From Rugalucina vietnamica (Eukaryota; Mollusca; Bivalvia; Lucinida; Lucinidae): a DNA stretch of 64,000 bases. The translations under genes and the position numbers were made by a program. Positions 53,420 through 64,000 of the stretch are shown one piece after another. The first letter of the stretch is position 1, and every line of letters begins with the position of its first letter. The notes beneath the pieces were generated by a model. That model had not been told where the DNA came from and did not search any database. It saw nothing but the letters and a program-made list of their open reading frames with translations. The stretch is from assembly GCA_964017185.1 (NCBI GenBank), contig OZ024871.1:62051226-62115225 (forward strand), written 5' to 3'.

Positions 53420-55150
53420 TTGTATTTATTAAATGTTAAACTTTACGGAGAATGCAATAATTGTTCTATACAAATCACACATGAGCTGCAAGAACATTAA
53501 AACTTTGGGCGGGAAACCTATGAATTTTTCCGAATTCTTTATCAAGCAACATGCATTTTGAAAATGCATTCGGATTTAATTAAATGAAGACTTACCAAAT
53601 CTTCTGTTGACCGTGCTACTTCTCAATGGTCGGAATGGTGACGGGGGCGGGGTATAGGAGCTGGCCCCGGTACCCATGACACTTCAGTTAATAACCAGTC
53701 TGAAAATAACCAATTTACAGTTTTCACTGCGTGTACAATTAGTTGCGGGGAAGACATATTTCACTAAATTTAACATCCAAATCCAGGGGGGATGGGAGGT
53801 AATAGAAAACATAACATTAAAGAAGACAGAAAGTATAAAGAGAAAAATGGCAAGTTCTTTCCAAGCAAATTAGTCCTCCGGCTAGCTCCAAAGTTGGTCC
53901 AACTTACATTCTCAACACTCATCTGGCGTTCATTTAATGTGATGGAGGTATTACGCTAATTAGAGTTACTTCGTAAATAACCACGTATTACAAGAAAAAT
54001 TGATTTGGGTATAACTTAAGCCCACACAAGTCGTTATAGACTCAGCAAATGAGGTTTTGGTATGGACGTAGTCCACTATTTCCCATTAACTGTGATGCAT
54101 GAAATCAGTTTGTATTATTGTTCCGTGATCTGATAAAGCATTCTCTAGGGCCTAAAGAGAAACAATTAAGTTTTATTTTACTGATCCACCTTGTCTGGAC
54201 CAATAACTACTGAGATTGCAAAGTTGCTCCATTAAGGGTACAGCTCAGTGCAAAACAAAACACTACAGCTAAACATTTCCAATGTTAATCAACGCGCATG
54301 ATGCAGTTGACGTTTTATGCATTAAACTCTTTTTATCCAATTTACATAACATCAATCAGTTTGACGCATCCTTCTGGAAACTAATGCCAAGGGTGATATT
54401 AAAATGCTGAAAATTAATGGTTTAGAGAAGATTCCTATTGTTTATGCAATTCTATTGCATACAAAAGACATTTAAATAGCACATTGGAGGACTCAGCACG
54501 AATGCATTCACAGAAGGACCATAAATAGTAGAAGGTTGTCACTATCCTCTCGCTAAAATCCAAATAAAATTGTGTTTGGAAAACGCTGTCCTCCCAAACT
54601 TGCGCCTAACATGGCCCAGTTTAAATGATTGCTTGGTTTTATTCATTTCTGGATAGAAGCCAGTTAACAAACAGAATAGACCCAGAACAAAACTGCTTCT
54701 GTACTGCTTCATGTGTCTCCAGTATTCATATTAACAGAATGAAGGGCTGTTCCAGGAAATTCCTGGGGAGCGTGGTAGGTCTAAACATGTCCTGAAACAT
54801 AAACGTCTGTTTCCTCAAAAGCCAAGAAGGCGCTGGCCTGCAAATGCTTGAACCCGTGCTTTGAACATATAGCAATTGCCCACGGTGGGGCGCAAGCAAC
54901 CCTTTCAACCACCCTGACCTACATATTCTCCAGAAACAAATAGTGATACCTTCAGCAAACTTGCGGACTTATAAAGATAACAAATGGATACTTAAATGTG
55001 AAAGAATTGAAAATCCGTTCCCCGTTGTAGCTGCTCGGTTGCCTCTGTTTTGACCTTGATACATGACGTATCATGGTGAAAACTTGGCTGTCATTATTAA
55101 CCCGATTGTGATAGGATATACACCCACTTGAAGTGTGAACGCCCTTTTAA
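53420..55150. other. Upstream region, no gene recognised
   Basis: No exon completing the paladin N-terminus could be recognised and no domain is visible in the short frames (such as 54726-54908 minus). Confidence 0.4.
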
Positions 55151-55159
55151 ACGGAATGC

Positions 55160-56045
55160 TTGCATTTTGTAAACAAGTGTAAATGGAACGAATTTCAAAA
55201 TTTCGCAATTCTGTCAAACGTTGATGTTTGACAGAATGATATGTTCTGTCAGGTGTTCTACTCCTCAGCTGCCCCAATCATACACATACAACAAGACAAA
55301 CAAGGCATATTCTACAACACAGAACAAGGGATTCAGAATTTGACGGAATGTCTTCAAAAGTTAATCTACGCCTCAGCCACAATCATCTAATGTGACCCTA
55401 AATCACACAGATCCCACATAGATTCCGGATGTCCGTTTCTTTTTCATCATTTGGATAGCCTTTCGTTGTAAATTTCTGTGGGAAAATTGATTGAAAAAAT
55501 ATATCATTTTTCAGTCCAAGGAACATTTTTCTTTTCAAAATAAGCTCAAGCATGATCTTCGTGACATTTTCATCATTTGTACAATAACTCAAAGTAACTT
55601 TCTATAGGAAGTTTGATAGGAAAACTGCCTTGCCTAAGTCTATGGTCCGGGAGCGATTTGTGTAAAATTTCAATGGTCGTTATTTTTATTGTTTCTCAAA
55701 ATGACGTCAAGCATGGCTGTTGCGAGGAACTTAAAATCAGACACTGTCATGGTTTACAAAAATGCTTTTCAAACTAAATTTGGCAGGCAGATCGGATTAA
55801 AATAACGAATATGGACCTTAGCAGGCCAGTGAGTGCATAAAATTTATTGTAATCAGAAACGCAAACGCACTATTCATATTGTGCGAAACAAGCTGACGAC
55901 CGGTATCTTGTGGGTCAAAGTAAGGATTCTTTGTAGTATATGGAAAATAAAGCAGCGTTCCTTCAAATAGTTTGAGCAGTATACTAACACACATGCCCAA
56001 AGCAATATGCCCTTCCAACTTATCCGAAGTTGGTGGCATAATAAT
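55160..56045. repeat. Diverged copy of the 2.9-4.1 kb repeat family
   Basis: GAATTTGACGGAATGTCTTCAAAAGTTAATC at 55330 and the terminal GCAATATGCCCTTCCAACTT...GTTGGTGGCATAATA at 56000 match 2940 and 4071. The middle (55390-55990) is highly diverged and has no period I can see. Confidence 0.6.
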
Positions 56046-56226
56046 ATGTGATTGTGTAGTTTCGCGTCTTGCAATTCCATGCTTCAAAACGTTTTTCACC
56101 CGTTCCTATCTATTGGTAAACCGCGATGCAGACTGAAATTCTCTTCAGACACACTTACTTTTCCAGCTCTTAAGAGCCACCATAGAACACCAGTTCACAT
56201 AAACACATTATAGCGAGAGACGAAAC

Positions 56227-56228
<2 letters not shown>

Positions 56229-56276
<48 letters not shown>
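56229..56276. repeat. (AG)n microsatellite
   Basis: About 24 copies of GA. The minus-strand serine/leucine frame over it (56208-56510) is not a gene. Confidence 0.97.
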
Positions 56277-56278
<2 letters not shown>

Positions 56279-56353
56279 AGAAAGACATACGGGAGACCAC
56301 AGACAAAGCGCTGGCATTTATGGACATACTTTCTCTTATCGTACAGGGGACAA

Positions 56354-56468
56354 GGTGGACAATCACGTGACTAAAATAGATTTTTTGTACTAGTATTCGG
56401 ACATAACCATTTAGCAAATCACCGTATTTTCTTAAAACTGTATGAGATTTCCAGGGGTAAAGTGCACA
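56354..56468. repeat. Inverted-repeat partner of 60611-60713
   Basis: GTGGACAATCACGTGAC, AAAATAGAT, ACTAGTATTCGGACA and GGGGTAAAGTGCA occur here and, reverse-complemented and in reverse order, at 60611-60713. The pair brackets 4.1 kb that contains LINE fragments. Confidence 0.8.
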
Positions 56469-56589
56469 CACTGCGGAATGATACACTCTAAACCGTTGTA
56501 CAATAGTCAATATAATGTGCGCTTTTGTTTACTAGATACCCCCGATCAGCCTTGCTGTCAATATATAAATCCAGTTGCTCGGGGGAGCA

Positions 56590-57278
56590 CATTGAACTGA
56601 CTATTGTATGGCATTGTATGGGTAATTGGGCAGGTATCCTCTTGATATTAATACAATTTGCAGTATGGTTAAATACTGGCTCAGGTTGCATGATGGTAAA
56701 TGTGGTGACCAACTGTTGCAGGAAGCATTAAAAGACAATTTTAGTTTATTTACCAATGGACATGCTTGTTGGGTTAAAAATTTACATACTATTTTGAAAG
56801 ATATTAACATGAAGCCTAAGAACTGTAAACTTACGGACATATTAATGATTAAACGTTGTCTTAGGAATAAATGGAACTCTGAACTTAATCAAAGTGAGAA
56901 ACTACGTTCATATAAAGAAAAAAATGTAGGTTTCAATTTGAACTTTATCTTAAACATGTATATATTCTTAAGTTAAGACAGGCTTTAACACGACTGAGAA
57001 TTAGCTGTCATAGACTTTTCAGTGAAACCTGTCATCATATTCCAAAAAATCCTGCTGATGACAGGCGGTGTAAGTTCTGTAATCTTAATCTGGTTGAGAA
57101 TGAAATGCATATGGTATCAGTATGTCCATCATATGATCAGAATAGGGAATCATTATACAGAGTTGCTTTAAACGTGTCCAAGAATTTCTACAATTTGAGT
57201 AATACTAACAAATTTAATTGGCTTATATGTATTGAAAATAAGGATATCTGTCAGCAGTTAGCCTATTTTTGTATATAA
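56590..57278 (+). pseudogene. LINE ORF2 C-terminal fragment with a stop and a frameshift
   Basis: ALYG, a stop where a glutamate is usual, LGRYPLDINTICSMVKYWLR, then CLRNKWNSELNQSEKLRSYK to 56970. After a frameshift it continues ALTRLRISCHRLFSETCHHI and the zinc-binding CKFCNLNLVENEMHMVSVC, ending at TAA 57276-57278. The order GR(Y/F)PL..., W...L..S.KL..Y, TRLR.S.H.L and CX2C...HX4C is that of the end of CR1/L2-like LINE polymerases. Confidence 0.8.
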
Positions 57279-57483
57279 ATCATTCAGTTAGGTCTTATAT
57301 TGAGAAAAACTAGTTTTTTTTTTCATGCTTATCACTGTTCCAATAACAAAGATTTCATAGAGCTACTTTAGGCCTAGATCAGGTGGTCTAGTGCATCAGG
57401 AAAACATGTCCGTGTAATGTATACCCCCTCGAACCCCACTTTTATATAGTAAAACTGGGGTGTGCAGGGGTATACCTATTTTT

Positions 57484-57583
57484 TTATTTTTGCTCCAAAA
57501 CATAGATTGTGGGTACTCGTTAGAACCGCCTCGGTGAGGCGGTTCTAACGTGTACCCGCAATCTATGTTTTGAGCAAAAATAA
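57484..57583. repeat. Hairpin, about 47-bp arms, 4-base loop
   Basis: Arms 57484-57531 and 57536-57583: CAAAACATAGATTGTGGGTA with TACCCGCAATCTATGTTTTG, and GTTAGAACCGCC with GGCGGTTCTAAC. Only a few mismatches. Confidence 0.9.
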
Positions 57584-57925
57584 GAAAAATTTCCATTTTT
57601 TTAATGAAATTTTCAAATTTTTCAAGTGAAAAAAAAAATCCCTATATATTGTATGGGCATGTTTTCGTAATGGGTTGAGTATGTAGGTCATTGGTCCAAT
57701 GCCCATGTGTGTCCTTGAGCAAGATGCATTAATTACCAAGAGTGCTGGTTATTTACCCAGTAAGTGGTAGCTCTGTCAAAACATGAGTGAAATAATTGTT
57801 GACTGGTTGTAAAAGTCATAAACAAAACTGTCCAATTCAGGCTGATCAGAATATGTTGTACATGTAAATGCTATTAGAAGTACTTTTTTCTTCGTGAGCA
57901 GAAGTCGAACTTATTCATTAATGAA

Positions 57926-58151
57926 GACTTAAACTGCTGCACGTATGAAGTTAGCATTTCAGTGTCGTGATCTCAAACGTAACAACAAATCACGCATTTC
58001 AAAAACTTGGGTATTTGGTGGAAATGTTTTCGTACAAGACAAGGGTGGCATCAAGCATAAAATTCTAACATTGTCCGACCTGGACTCCTTCGGTGCCAAG
58101 GGACAAGCTGCCGCGACAGGTCAGGGTGCTGGTACACAGATGCCAGTTTAA
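57926..58151 (+). pseudogene. LINE ORF1-like C-terminal fragment
   Basis: KLAFQCRDLKRNNK, ISKTWVFGGNVFVQDKGG and LTLSDLDSF follow the pattern (K/R)L..QC..LK......TW.F.G.VFV.D..G.I........DL found at the end of LINE ORF1 proteins. It ends at TAA 58149-58151. A (CAAA)n tail lies at 58811-58861. The intervening frame 58250-58483 is not recognised. Family call from memory. Confidence 0.55.
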
Positions 58152-58810
58152 ACAGTCTGTGTGTACTAACTATTCTTTCAATTGCACGGTAAAGAGTTAT
58201 GGGAAGTTCTACTAAACATCTTCCTACCTGAACTTTCCGAACCGAGAGGTTGGGGTTAGATCCCTACAATGGGAGCCATGTCATATACTTGGTCATGTCG
58301 CATAACTGTGTTCAGACGGCCCAACGATACTGGTCAGTGCCCACGGTTTGTGTCTTTCCGTCCACACATGTCTGGAAGATTGTTGACTGGGACGTTCAAC
58401 ATCGGTTGAACTTCCGAATGATTACAGCAAATCAATCTAGTTGTATCGATTATGGTCACATGACCAGCATTACTGTGTCATAGTTATGCACCGATTGTGT
58501 GCTATATAGATTTGATGATTGTCCTGTGAAAATGAAAGTGATCTTAAGTTGTCATCAACCTCACATATTGTACAAATCATATGCATATATGATATAAACT
58601 AGTTCACATAAAGCATAAAGTAATATAACTTACTGAAGTTACTTACTGATATGTAACTGTTACCAGGTCACCGTTTGTATTATTTTTCAATGACCAGGCT
58701 GTCTCAGCTAAGGTACCTTTTCTATACGATACAGTATCGCAACCTAATTTTATTCATATCTTTATCGTGCTGTTCACGTTCATGACTTAACTCATGCGTT
58801 ATTTTCCATT

Positions 58811-58861
58811 AAACAAACAAACAAACAATCAAACAAACAAACAAACAAACAAACAAACAAA
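58811..58861. repeat. (CAAA)n microsatellite, likely LINE tail
   Basis: About 12 copies after TTTTCCATTAA, a common 3' tail of non-LTR elements. Confidence 0.9.
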
Positions 58862-58869
58862 TTAGTCGT

Positions 58870-60535
58870 TTGTAGCCTGTATCAGTAACGTACTATGGTT
58901 TTCATTAAAATGTAGCCTATGAGTTTTTCAACTGCATCTATTCTTAAGCTGTTTTGCATAGATATTGTTGACTTTTGTATGTCTTATCAAGCCTTAGTAG
59001 GTGAGTGTCGTGACTGGTCGAGGATCTTTGCAGTCAGATTTCCATGCGAGGCGGTTAACGTTTTATGAACTGTATAGTCTTGTTGACCAGACCACTCCCA
59101 TGCCTGCCCGATTTATTAAGCATAAATCATATTTGATGCTTATTTCCATTGAAGCAATCAGCAATAAGGGCACATACAAGTTTGTGCGATTGCGTGAACT
59201 TGGCTGGGCCATTCTTGCTCGAATGCGACAATGCATACAGTGAATGTCGTTATTTTATATGTATATTACGACTCAAATAGAATCTTGTGACATTTTATTG
59301 TCATTTTTTCTTCCAAGACTGTCTTTTGTAAATGGTTATTTCACATATAAGTGTATAGTCTTTTAATACTCAACGCGAAAACTCCAAAATAATGATACCC
59401 ATACAACCTTTTCTTCTACACACGAACTACTTTAAAATGTTTAATCATGCTCATGTTGCTTTCCACGGGGAACCTTTTGCTATCTTGCCACGTAACCTCC
59501 AGAATCTTCAAGTATGTACCTTCAAACTGATATGTGACCTGTCCGTGTCCATCAGTTATTTCCATGCAATCGTTGATTGCATAACTTGAGTGATTGATAT
59601 AGCAATTTATAGGGCACGGATAGGTTTGATAAATGAACTATGTAGGATAATCTCACACATACCTCTTCATGTCTTACTCGTATTCTTGCGGTTGCGTGGC
59701 TCCTTCCTTCCCCGTGGAGCAAACTGAGCCTTTTTCCTCGTTTTTCATCAAGTTGTTTTGTTTCAAACTATAAAAACTTACAAAACTTAACGTTCTTTCA
59801 GATTTAAGTATGTCAAATAAATCACGATTTTTTGCTGTATAATACTACCACTTCGCGCTTTTATGTAGTGTATCTATTCCTAGGTTGTATTTGTACATGT
59901 TTGTCTCATGAGTCGAAATCTAGTGCACGTTTTCATCTTTTGGGAAACGGATAACAAAAGTCTATTTGACTTCCTTCCGAATCCTAATTGTATAATAAGT
60001 TGTATTATTGTCACATGTTTATTGTTTTTGATGTATTTATACAGTTGAAATAAAGTTTAAACTAAGTACTTTTTCATGTATCCTGGTGTTAAGTAATTTT
60101 TGCCTTAATCTATATTTGTCATGATATGCATAACTCAGTAGTAACTTTCATTTTTTTCAACAGTGTTATTGAAATTGAGCCACAATAGAGTGTTAATGAA
60201 ATTGAGCCACAACACGAGAAAACCGGTTGTTGGGGTTTTGAACAGGATTGGCGCAAAGCCATCTGTACTGCAGATTGTTAGAGGCTTGATGTTATAGGAA
60301 GCTGAACCATTTATCAGTGCAGCGAAAACAAAGACATTGATCCGTTGTACGGATTTGTGCATCTGACCTGTGTTTTTGTTTTGGAGTAGGCAAATGTCCT
60401 GTTTTCTCGTGATGTGTCTCAAATGTAAGCATTTTTGCTTTGTAGAGGTACATGCTCATATATTACTTTGTTAACTTTGTTAATTGTGTTTCTATTCTTC
60501 ATAGTTACTTTCATAGTATTATGCTCCTCTGGGGC
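58870..60535. other. Region without a recognised gene
   Basis: Frames at 59001-59243 and 59392-59589 (plus) and 60135-60422 (minus) show no known domain. GTTGAAATAAAGTTTAAAC at 60039 and TTGAATAAACTTTGAAACTTTGAA at 60556 look like LINE 3' ends (the latter with the CTTTGAA tail repeat), so much of this stretch may be LINE 3' UTR. Confidence 0.45.
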
Positions 60536-60610
60536 TTTCATGGTTTTTTTTTCTTTTGAATAAACTTTGAAACTTTGAATAGAAGTTTAGTGCGTACTTT
60601 TTCGGGGTAT

Positions 60611-60713
60611 ATGCACTTTACCCCGTGAAATTTCATTCTTATGGCCGATTTGCTTACTGGTTCTGTCCGAATACTAGTACACAATAATCTATTTTTGTCA
60701 CGTGATTGTCCAC
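60611..60713. repeat. Inverted-repeat partner of 56354-56468
   Basis: Reverse complement of the earlier copy: TGCACTTTACCCC, TGTCCGAATACTAGT, ATCTATTTTTGTCACGTGATTGTCCAC. Directly after it, 60760-60830 shares TTGAACAAGACACAT and AGTGGTAGCTCTAT with 57714-57776. Confidence 0.8.
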
Positions 60714-60849
60714 GTTGGGGGAGCGTGGTAGTCTGGCGGTTAGGATTTTATCCTGAATTTGTACTTGAACAAGACACATAAACTCTCAAGAATAGCCAGA
60801 AAGTGGTAGCTCTATCCCGATATCGCTGAAAAACTTCAACACAAGCAAA

Positions 60850-62660
60850 CCTTTTGTCATGCAGTCAACGCTTTATATCACAATAATTCCAGAAGTCAGC
60901 CACATACAGTTCCAATTATAACAAACATTAAATTATAATGTATAAAGTTAAATAATCTCAAAAACATTAAATGAAAACTTTTACAATTAGCCGAGTCAAC
61001 ATTTTGTATTCAGTATATTCAATTTTACGATACTTATAGACAAATATAAAATTTATTACTCATTGTTCTTCTTCATGTAGTAATTATAGCGCATCGTCAA
61101 GTCTATCAAGTTGATTTATGTCTCCTATCACTCGAGTCAAGTTGCCTTCAATCGTTATTAAAGTTATTTCGAGTATTATATAAACTTCAGCAGAAATTTT
61201 TAAGACAATTTGCATTACTTCCTCTTACCGTCGGGGTGCAAGGTCAGTTATTTTAGTTTAAAATCATTAATGCACAAACTTTGGATACGAACATGATATG
61301 AAAGAATATGAACCATAACGACGTAAAATAGTAAAGCGTCACTAGCTACGTCAACAATATATTTTCTGTACCATGTTCTTTGACATATTTGAAAACAAGG
61401 AAAACATTAATTTATTATTCTCAAAATTTAATTTGTAAAGTAGTAAAGTAAATGAAAAAAAAAATAATAATACATAAGTTTGTGGAAATCACAAAATTAT
61501 TGCTAACGAAGTTTCCAGCTTTTGGGTACATACATATATTCTGAGGTTCTGTACTGTGGTGCTAATAATTTAATTTATAACAATAGACACAAAAGACGAA
61601 TAAATTCCCAATATGATGGCAGATGATTATCAAATTAAGCGACATGTTGACAATGGTTTCATTCCGCTGTCAACAAACCGTGTTCCTGTTTTGTCAATAA
61701 ACTGTATTAGCGAGCGCACTTAGCGGAAACGTTGTCGGTTTAATTAGTGATTAGATCTTCGATCAGGAAAATTAATACAGAATTAAAACAGATTCAACGA
61801 TGGAACCATTTCTCGTGGGTCTATTATTCAGAGACACAATCTATAATAAATGAAAACTAAAATAAATTCCTTTAAGAGCACAAGTAAAGACATACTGTGG
61901 TTTCATTTAATCTAATATAATACATGAATGATAATCTACTGATAAATACCAGACGAAAGGTGATTTAAACATGCACAGATGAAAAAGTATGTTAAAATAA
62001 AATCTGCATACCAAATGAGTCTGCAAGAATGAATGGAGCTGTTCAAAGTTGGCTTTATCCAAACATATCTAATGTAGCATTGTTTTTGCCACTTTACTAT
62101 CTACAAGTCAAATCTATAATTATACCAGTTCATTGCACAGAATTTCCAGGTAATCAATAATATTATTCCTAAATTAGTCTTTACACATACTTTGGAACTG
62201 TTTGAATGGAATTATACATTACACCCTACCCTTCAGTACAGTGATTTCGAGCAACTGAACATCTTGCAAAGTAAAATAATTTATTCAAGTAAATTTCCAA
62301 ACCACGTCGACATAAACAATAGTTTCCTAGAAACATACGCTACAATCAATTTTGCATATTGACACAACTCTCCGCTGACAGCAACTGATAAAGCTAGATG
62401 AGAGTCATGTCTAGCGCAATATTCCCTGACTGTGAACTAAAAGCCAGCTACAAACTAAAATTCCAGCAATTAGCGACAGCAGCGCGATCAATAATCTCCG
62501 TATTTAGTCTATGTCTGAAAGAGGAGACGACACTTCCACGTTAAAGGAAATGGTTGATACTAGAGCCAATCCTTAATTTGTATCTTGTCTCTAGTTAAAG
62601 ATTTAATCTTTTGAACATTTCAATAAAAAAAAAACTTTCCACGGCGCAAACCATTAGCTG
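60850..62660. other. Region without a recognised feature
   Basis: AT-rich DNA. No open frame of 60 codons, tandem repeat or hairpin that I can support. Confidence 0.5.
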
Positions 62661-62663
62661 ATG

Positions 62664-62732
62664 CACTACTGACAATCACGTGGTATTGTTTACATACAAA
62701 CCGATAAATGATCGGTGACACACACTGCAATT
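62664..62732. mobile_element. Arm fragment of the 9.8-kb foldback element family
   Basis: CACTACTGACAATCACGTGGTATTG, TACATACAAACCGATAAATGATC and GTGACACACACTGCAATT match the reverse complement of 9990-10079 (CACATGGTATTG, ACATACAAATCGATAAATGATC, GTGACACACACTGAAATT). Confidence 0.82.
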
Positions 62733-62941
62733 AGCTAAAGCACCACACTGAGAAAAGCCATCAAAAATCACTTTTGGTGGCCACCTGTTTAGCACAAATT
62801 TCATTTGTAAAGTTGTTTAGTACTGTGCTTTGGAAGTATGAAAACCAATGTTTTATTTGTTTTCGGTCTTGCAAAAGTTCTTTTATTCTGGGTGAAAATG
62901 GAGTACCTTAGCCTATTTGATCCGTGACATTTAGAACATTT

Positions 62942-64000
62942 ATCTCTGGGTACCCAGGTGGCTAATTTTACCTACCTTGCACATCCCCTCCCAGGACAAT
63001 CTTTCAAGGGTGCCAAATCGTTCATTGGGACCCCAGAAATGCAAATAACTTTTGTCGTCAAAGATAAACTCTTTTGCTCTATGAAAAAAATGCATGGTTT
63101 CCATGGCAACCATTAACATGATTCTTGAGCATGGGGGTGTACATACAAAATCTATCGTATCCCGGCTGTTACTTGTCCTAGACCATTGTATCTGGTCTCA
63201 TTTTAAAGCTTAATACATAGCCCTTTCAACCTATGGTAAGTAATGCAAATTATTTAATATTCATGAATTTTAATGAAAACATTAAAATGACAGAAAAAAA
63301 TCGTTAAAAACATTAATAAACTAATTTCAGGACCAAACTATCAATGTGACACTTTTTATAAAGCCAGTAATATCATATGAGAAATTCGTTGATGTCATGG
63401 GCCTAAATAAAATTATCTCATTTGCATATTCATGAATATTAATGATTTTGTCGAAAATCGAGGAAAACAAGGGAAAAGTGTAGCCATTGCAAGGTTTTGG
63501 ATGGGTTATAAGATATATCATGCATCCCTGGGACCAACTTTAATGGCTGCCAGTGTAGTCAGAGGTATCACCTTAATGCCATTAAATATTGTCCTCAGCA
63601 ATGAACGCATTTACATGATGTAAAAATACATAGTTTCCACACCTACCCCTAGTGTGATTCAAATGAATAGGGTATTCACAAAATATTCATATACCAACAA
63701 TAGCATGCCCTAGAATACTATAATTGGTTTAATAGTGATGCATGGATCAAGAAATTTAACCGTAATACCTATTATTTAAATGGTTGAATATGCTTATTCA
63801 TGAAAAGTAATAAAGATACAAAGAAATCGGTGAAAAATCTTAGAAAAATAGCGGTAGGCATACAAAATCGCTTGTACCAGAGCTGGTTACAAACTCAGGA
63901 TGCTGAAAAAATATCAAAATAATGATATGGCAATGTACTATGTCCCTTAAGTCTGATATAATAATTATCTGATTTTCAATTTCATGAATTATAATGGAAA
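62942..64000. mobile_element. Second copy of the giant foldback arm, running off the window
   Basis: Parallel to 38838-39905: CCCAGGACAAT, GGGTGCCA, GCATGGTTTCCATGGCAAC, AGCATGGGGGTGTACATACAAAAT, ATTTGCATATTCATGAA, ACAAAATCGCTTGTACCAGAGCT. The outer 370 bp of the 38.46-kb arm are missing here. Whether an opposite arm follows lies beyond the window. Confidence 0.87.

Noticed and set aside
56208-56510. Minus-strand frame with a serine/leucine run
   Set aside because: Translation of an (AG)n microsatellite.
59001-59589. Two plus-strand frames of 80 and 65 codons
   Set aside because: No domain; may be LINE 3' flank.

Overview
The window looks like AT-rich genomic DNA from a metazoan, most probably a bivalve mollusc. 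The grounds are spliced genes with GT-AG introns, very dense repeats, and repeat families of a molluscan style (GACCTTGACC tandem arrays ending in AGCTCACCTGAGC-type hairpins, foldback elements, tRNA-derived SINEs). The lineage is an inference; no species can be named from the sequence alone.

One cellular gene is well supported. It is a paladin orthologue (PALD1, a PTP/dual-specificity-phosphatase-like protein with two phosphatase modules) on the minus strand. I assembled 16 coding exons, running from 53103 down to 1281. All junctions are GT-AG and all phases agree, giving 687 codons in one open frame: 55 from the first exon seen, then 632 from the other fifteen. Both CX5R motifs are present, at 21343-21363 (CPSGYGR) and 5790-5810 (CRTGKSR). 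The N-terminal tip (or start codon) and the last roughly 110 residues are not seen; the latter should lie to the left of base 1. The first intron seen is 24.4 kb.

Nearly everything else is repeat. Intron by intron, from low to high coordinates: intron 15 (1.4-5.7 kb) has an array of about 317-bp units and a hairpin. Intron 14 holds a 1.16-kb long inverted repeat starting 46 bases from the exon 15 acceptor. Intron 13 is mostly an 18-bp self-complementary minisatellite split by a foldback element. Intron 11 has two copies of a retroelement end, a 3.6-kb array of about 466-bp units interrupted by a 5'-truncated retroelement, and a 759-bp TAA-flanked inverted-repeat element made of short CGTAGCG/ATCGTGGTG-like words. 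Introns 2-9 hold short hairpins, an exact 75-bp tandem duplication and a full-length-looking SINE.

Intron 1 (28.6-52.9 kb) carries SINEs, a two-tier minisatellite, a 4.4-kb giant foldback with a second small palindromic element at its apex, an inverted copy of the 466-bp array, and two degenerate LINEs. From 53.1 to 64 kb, upstream of the first exon seen, there are more LINE fragments, hairpins and a second partial copy of the giant foldback arm running off the window. No second cellular gene, true tRNA/rRNA gene, CRISPR array or virus was recognised.
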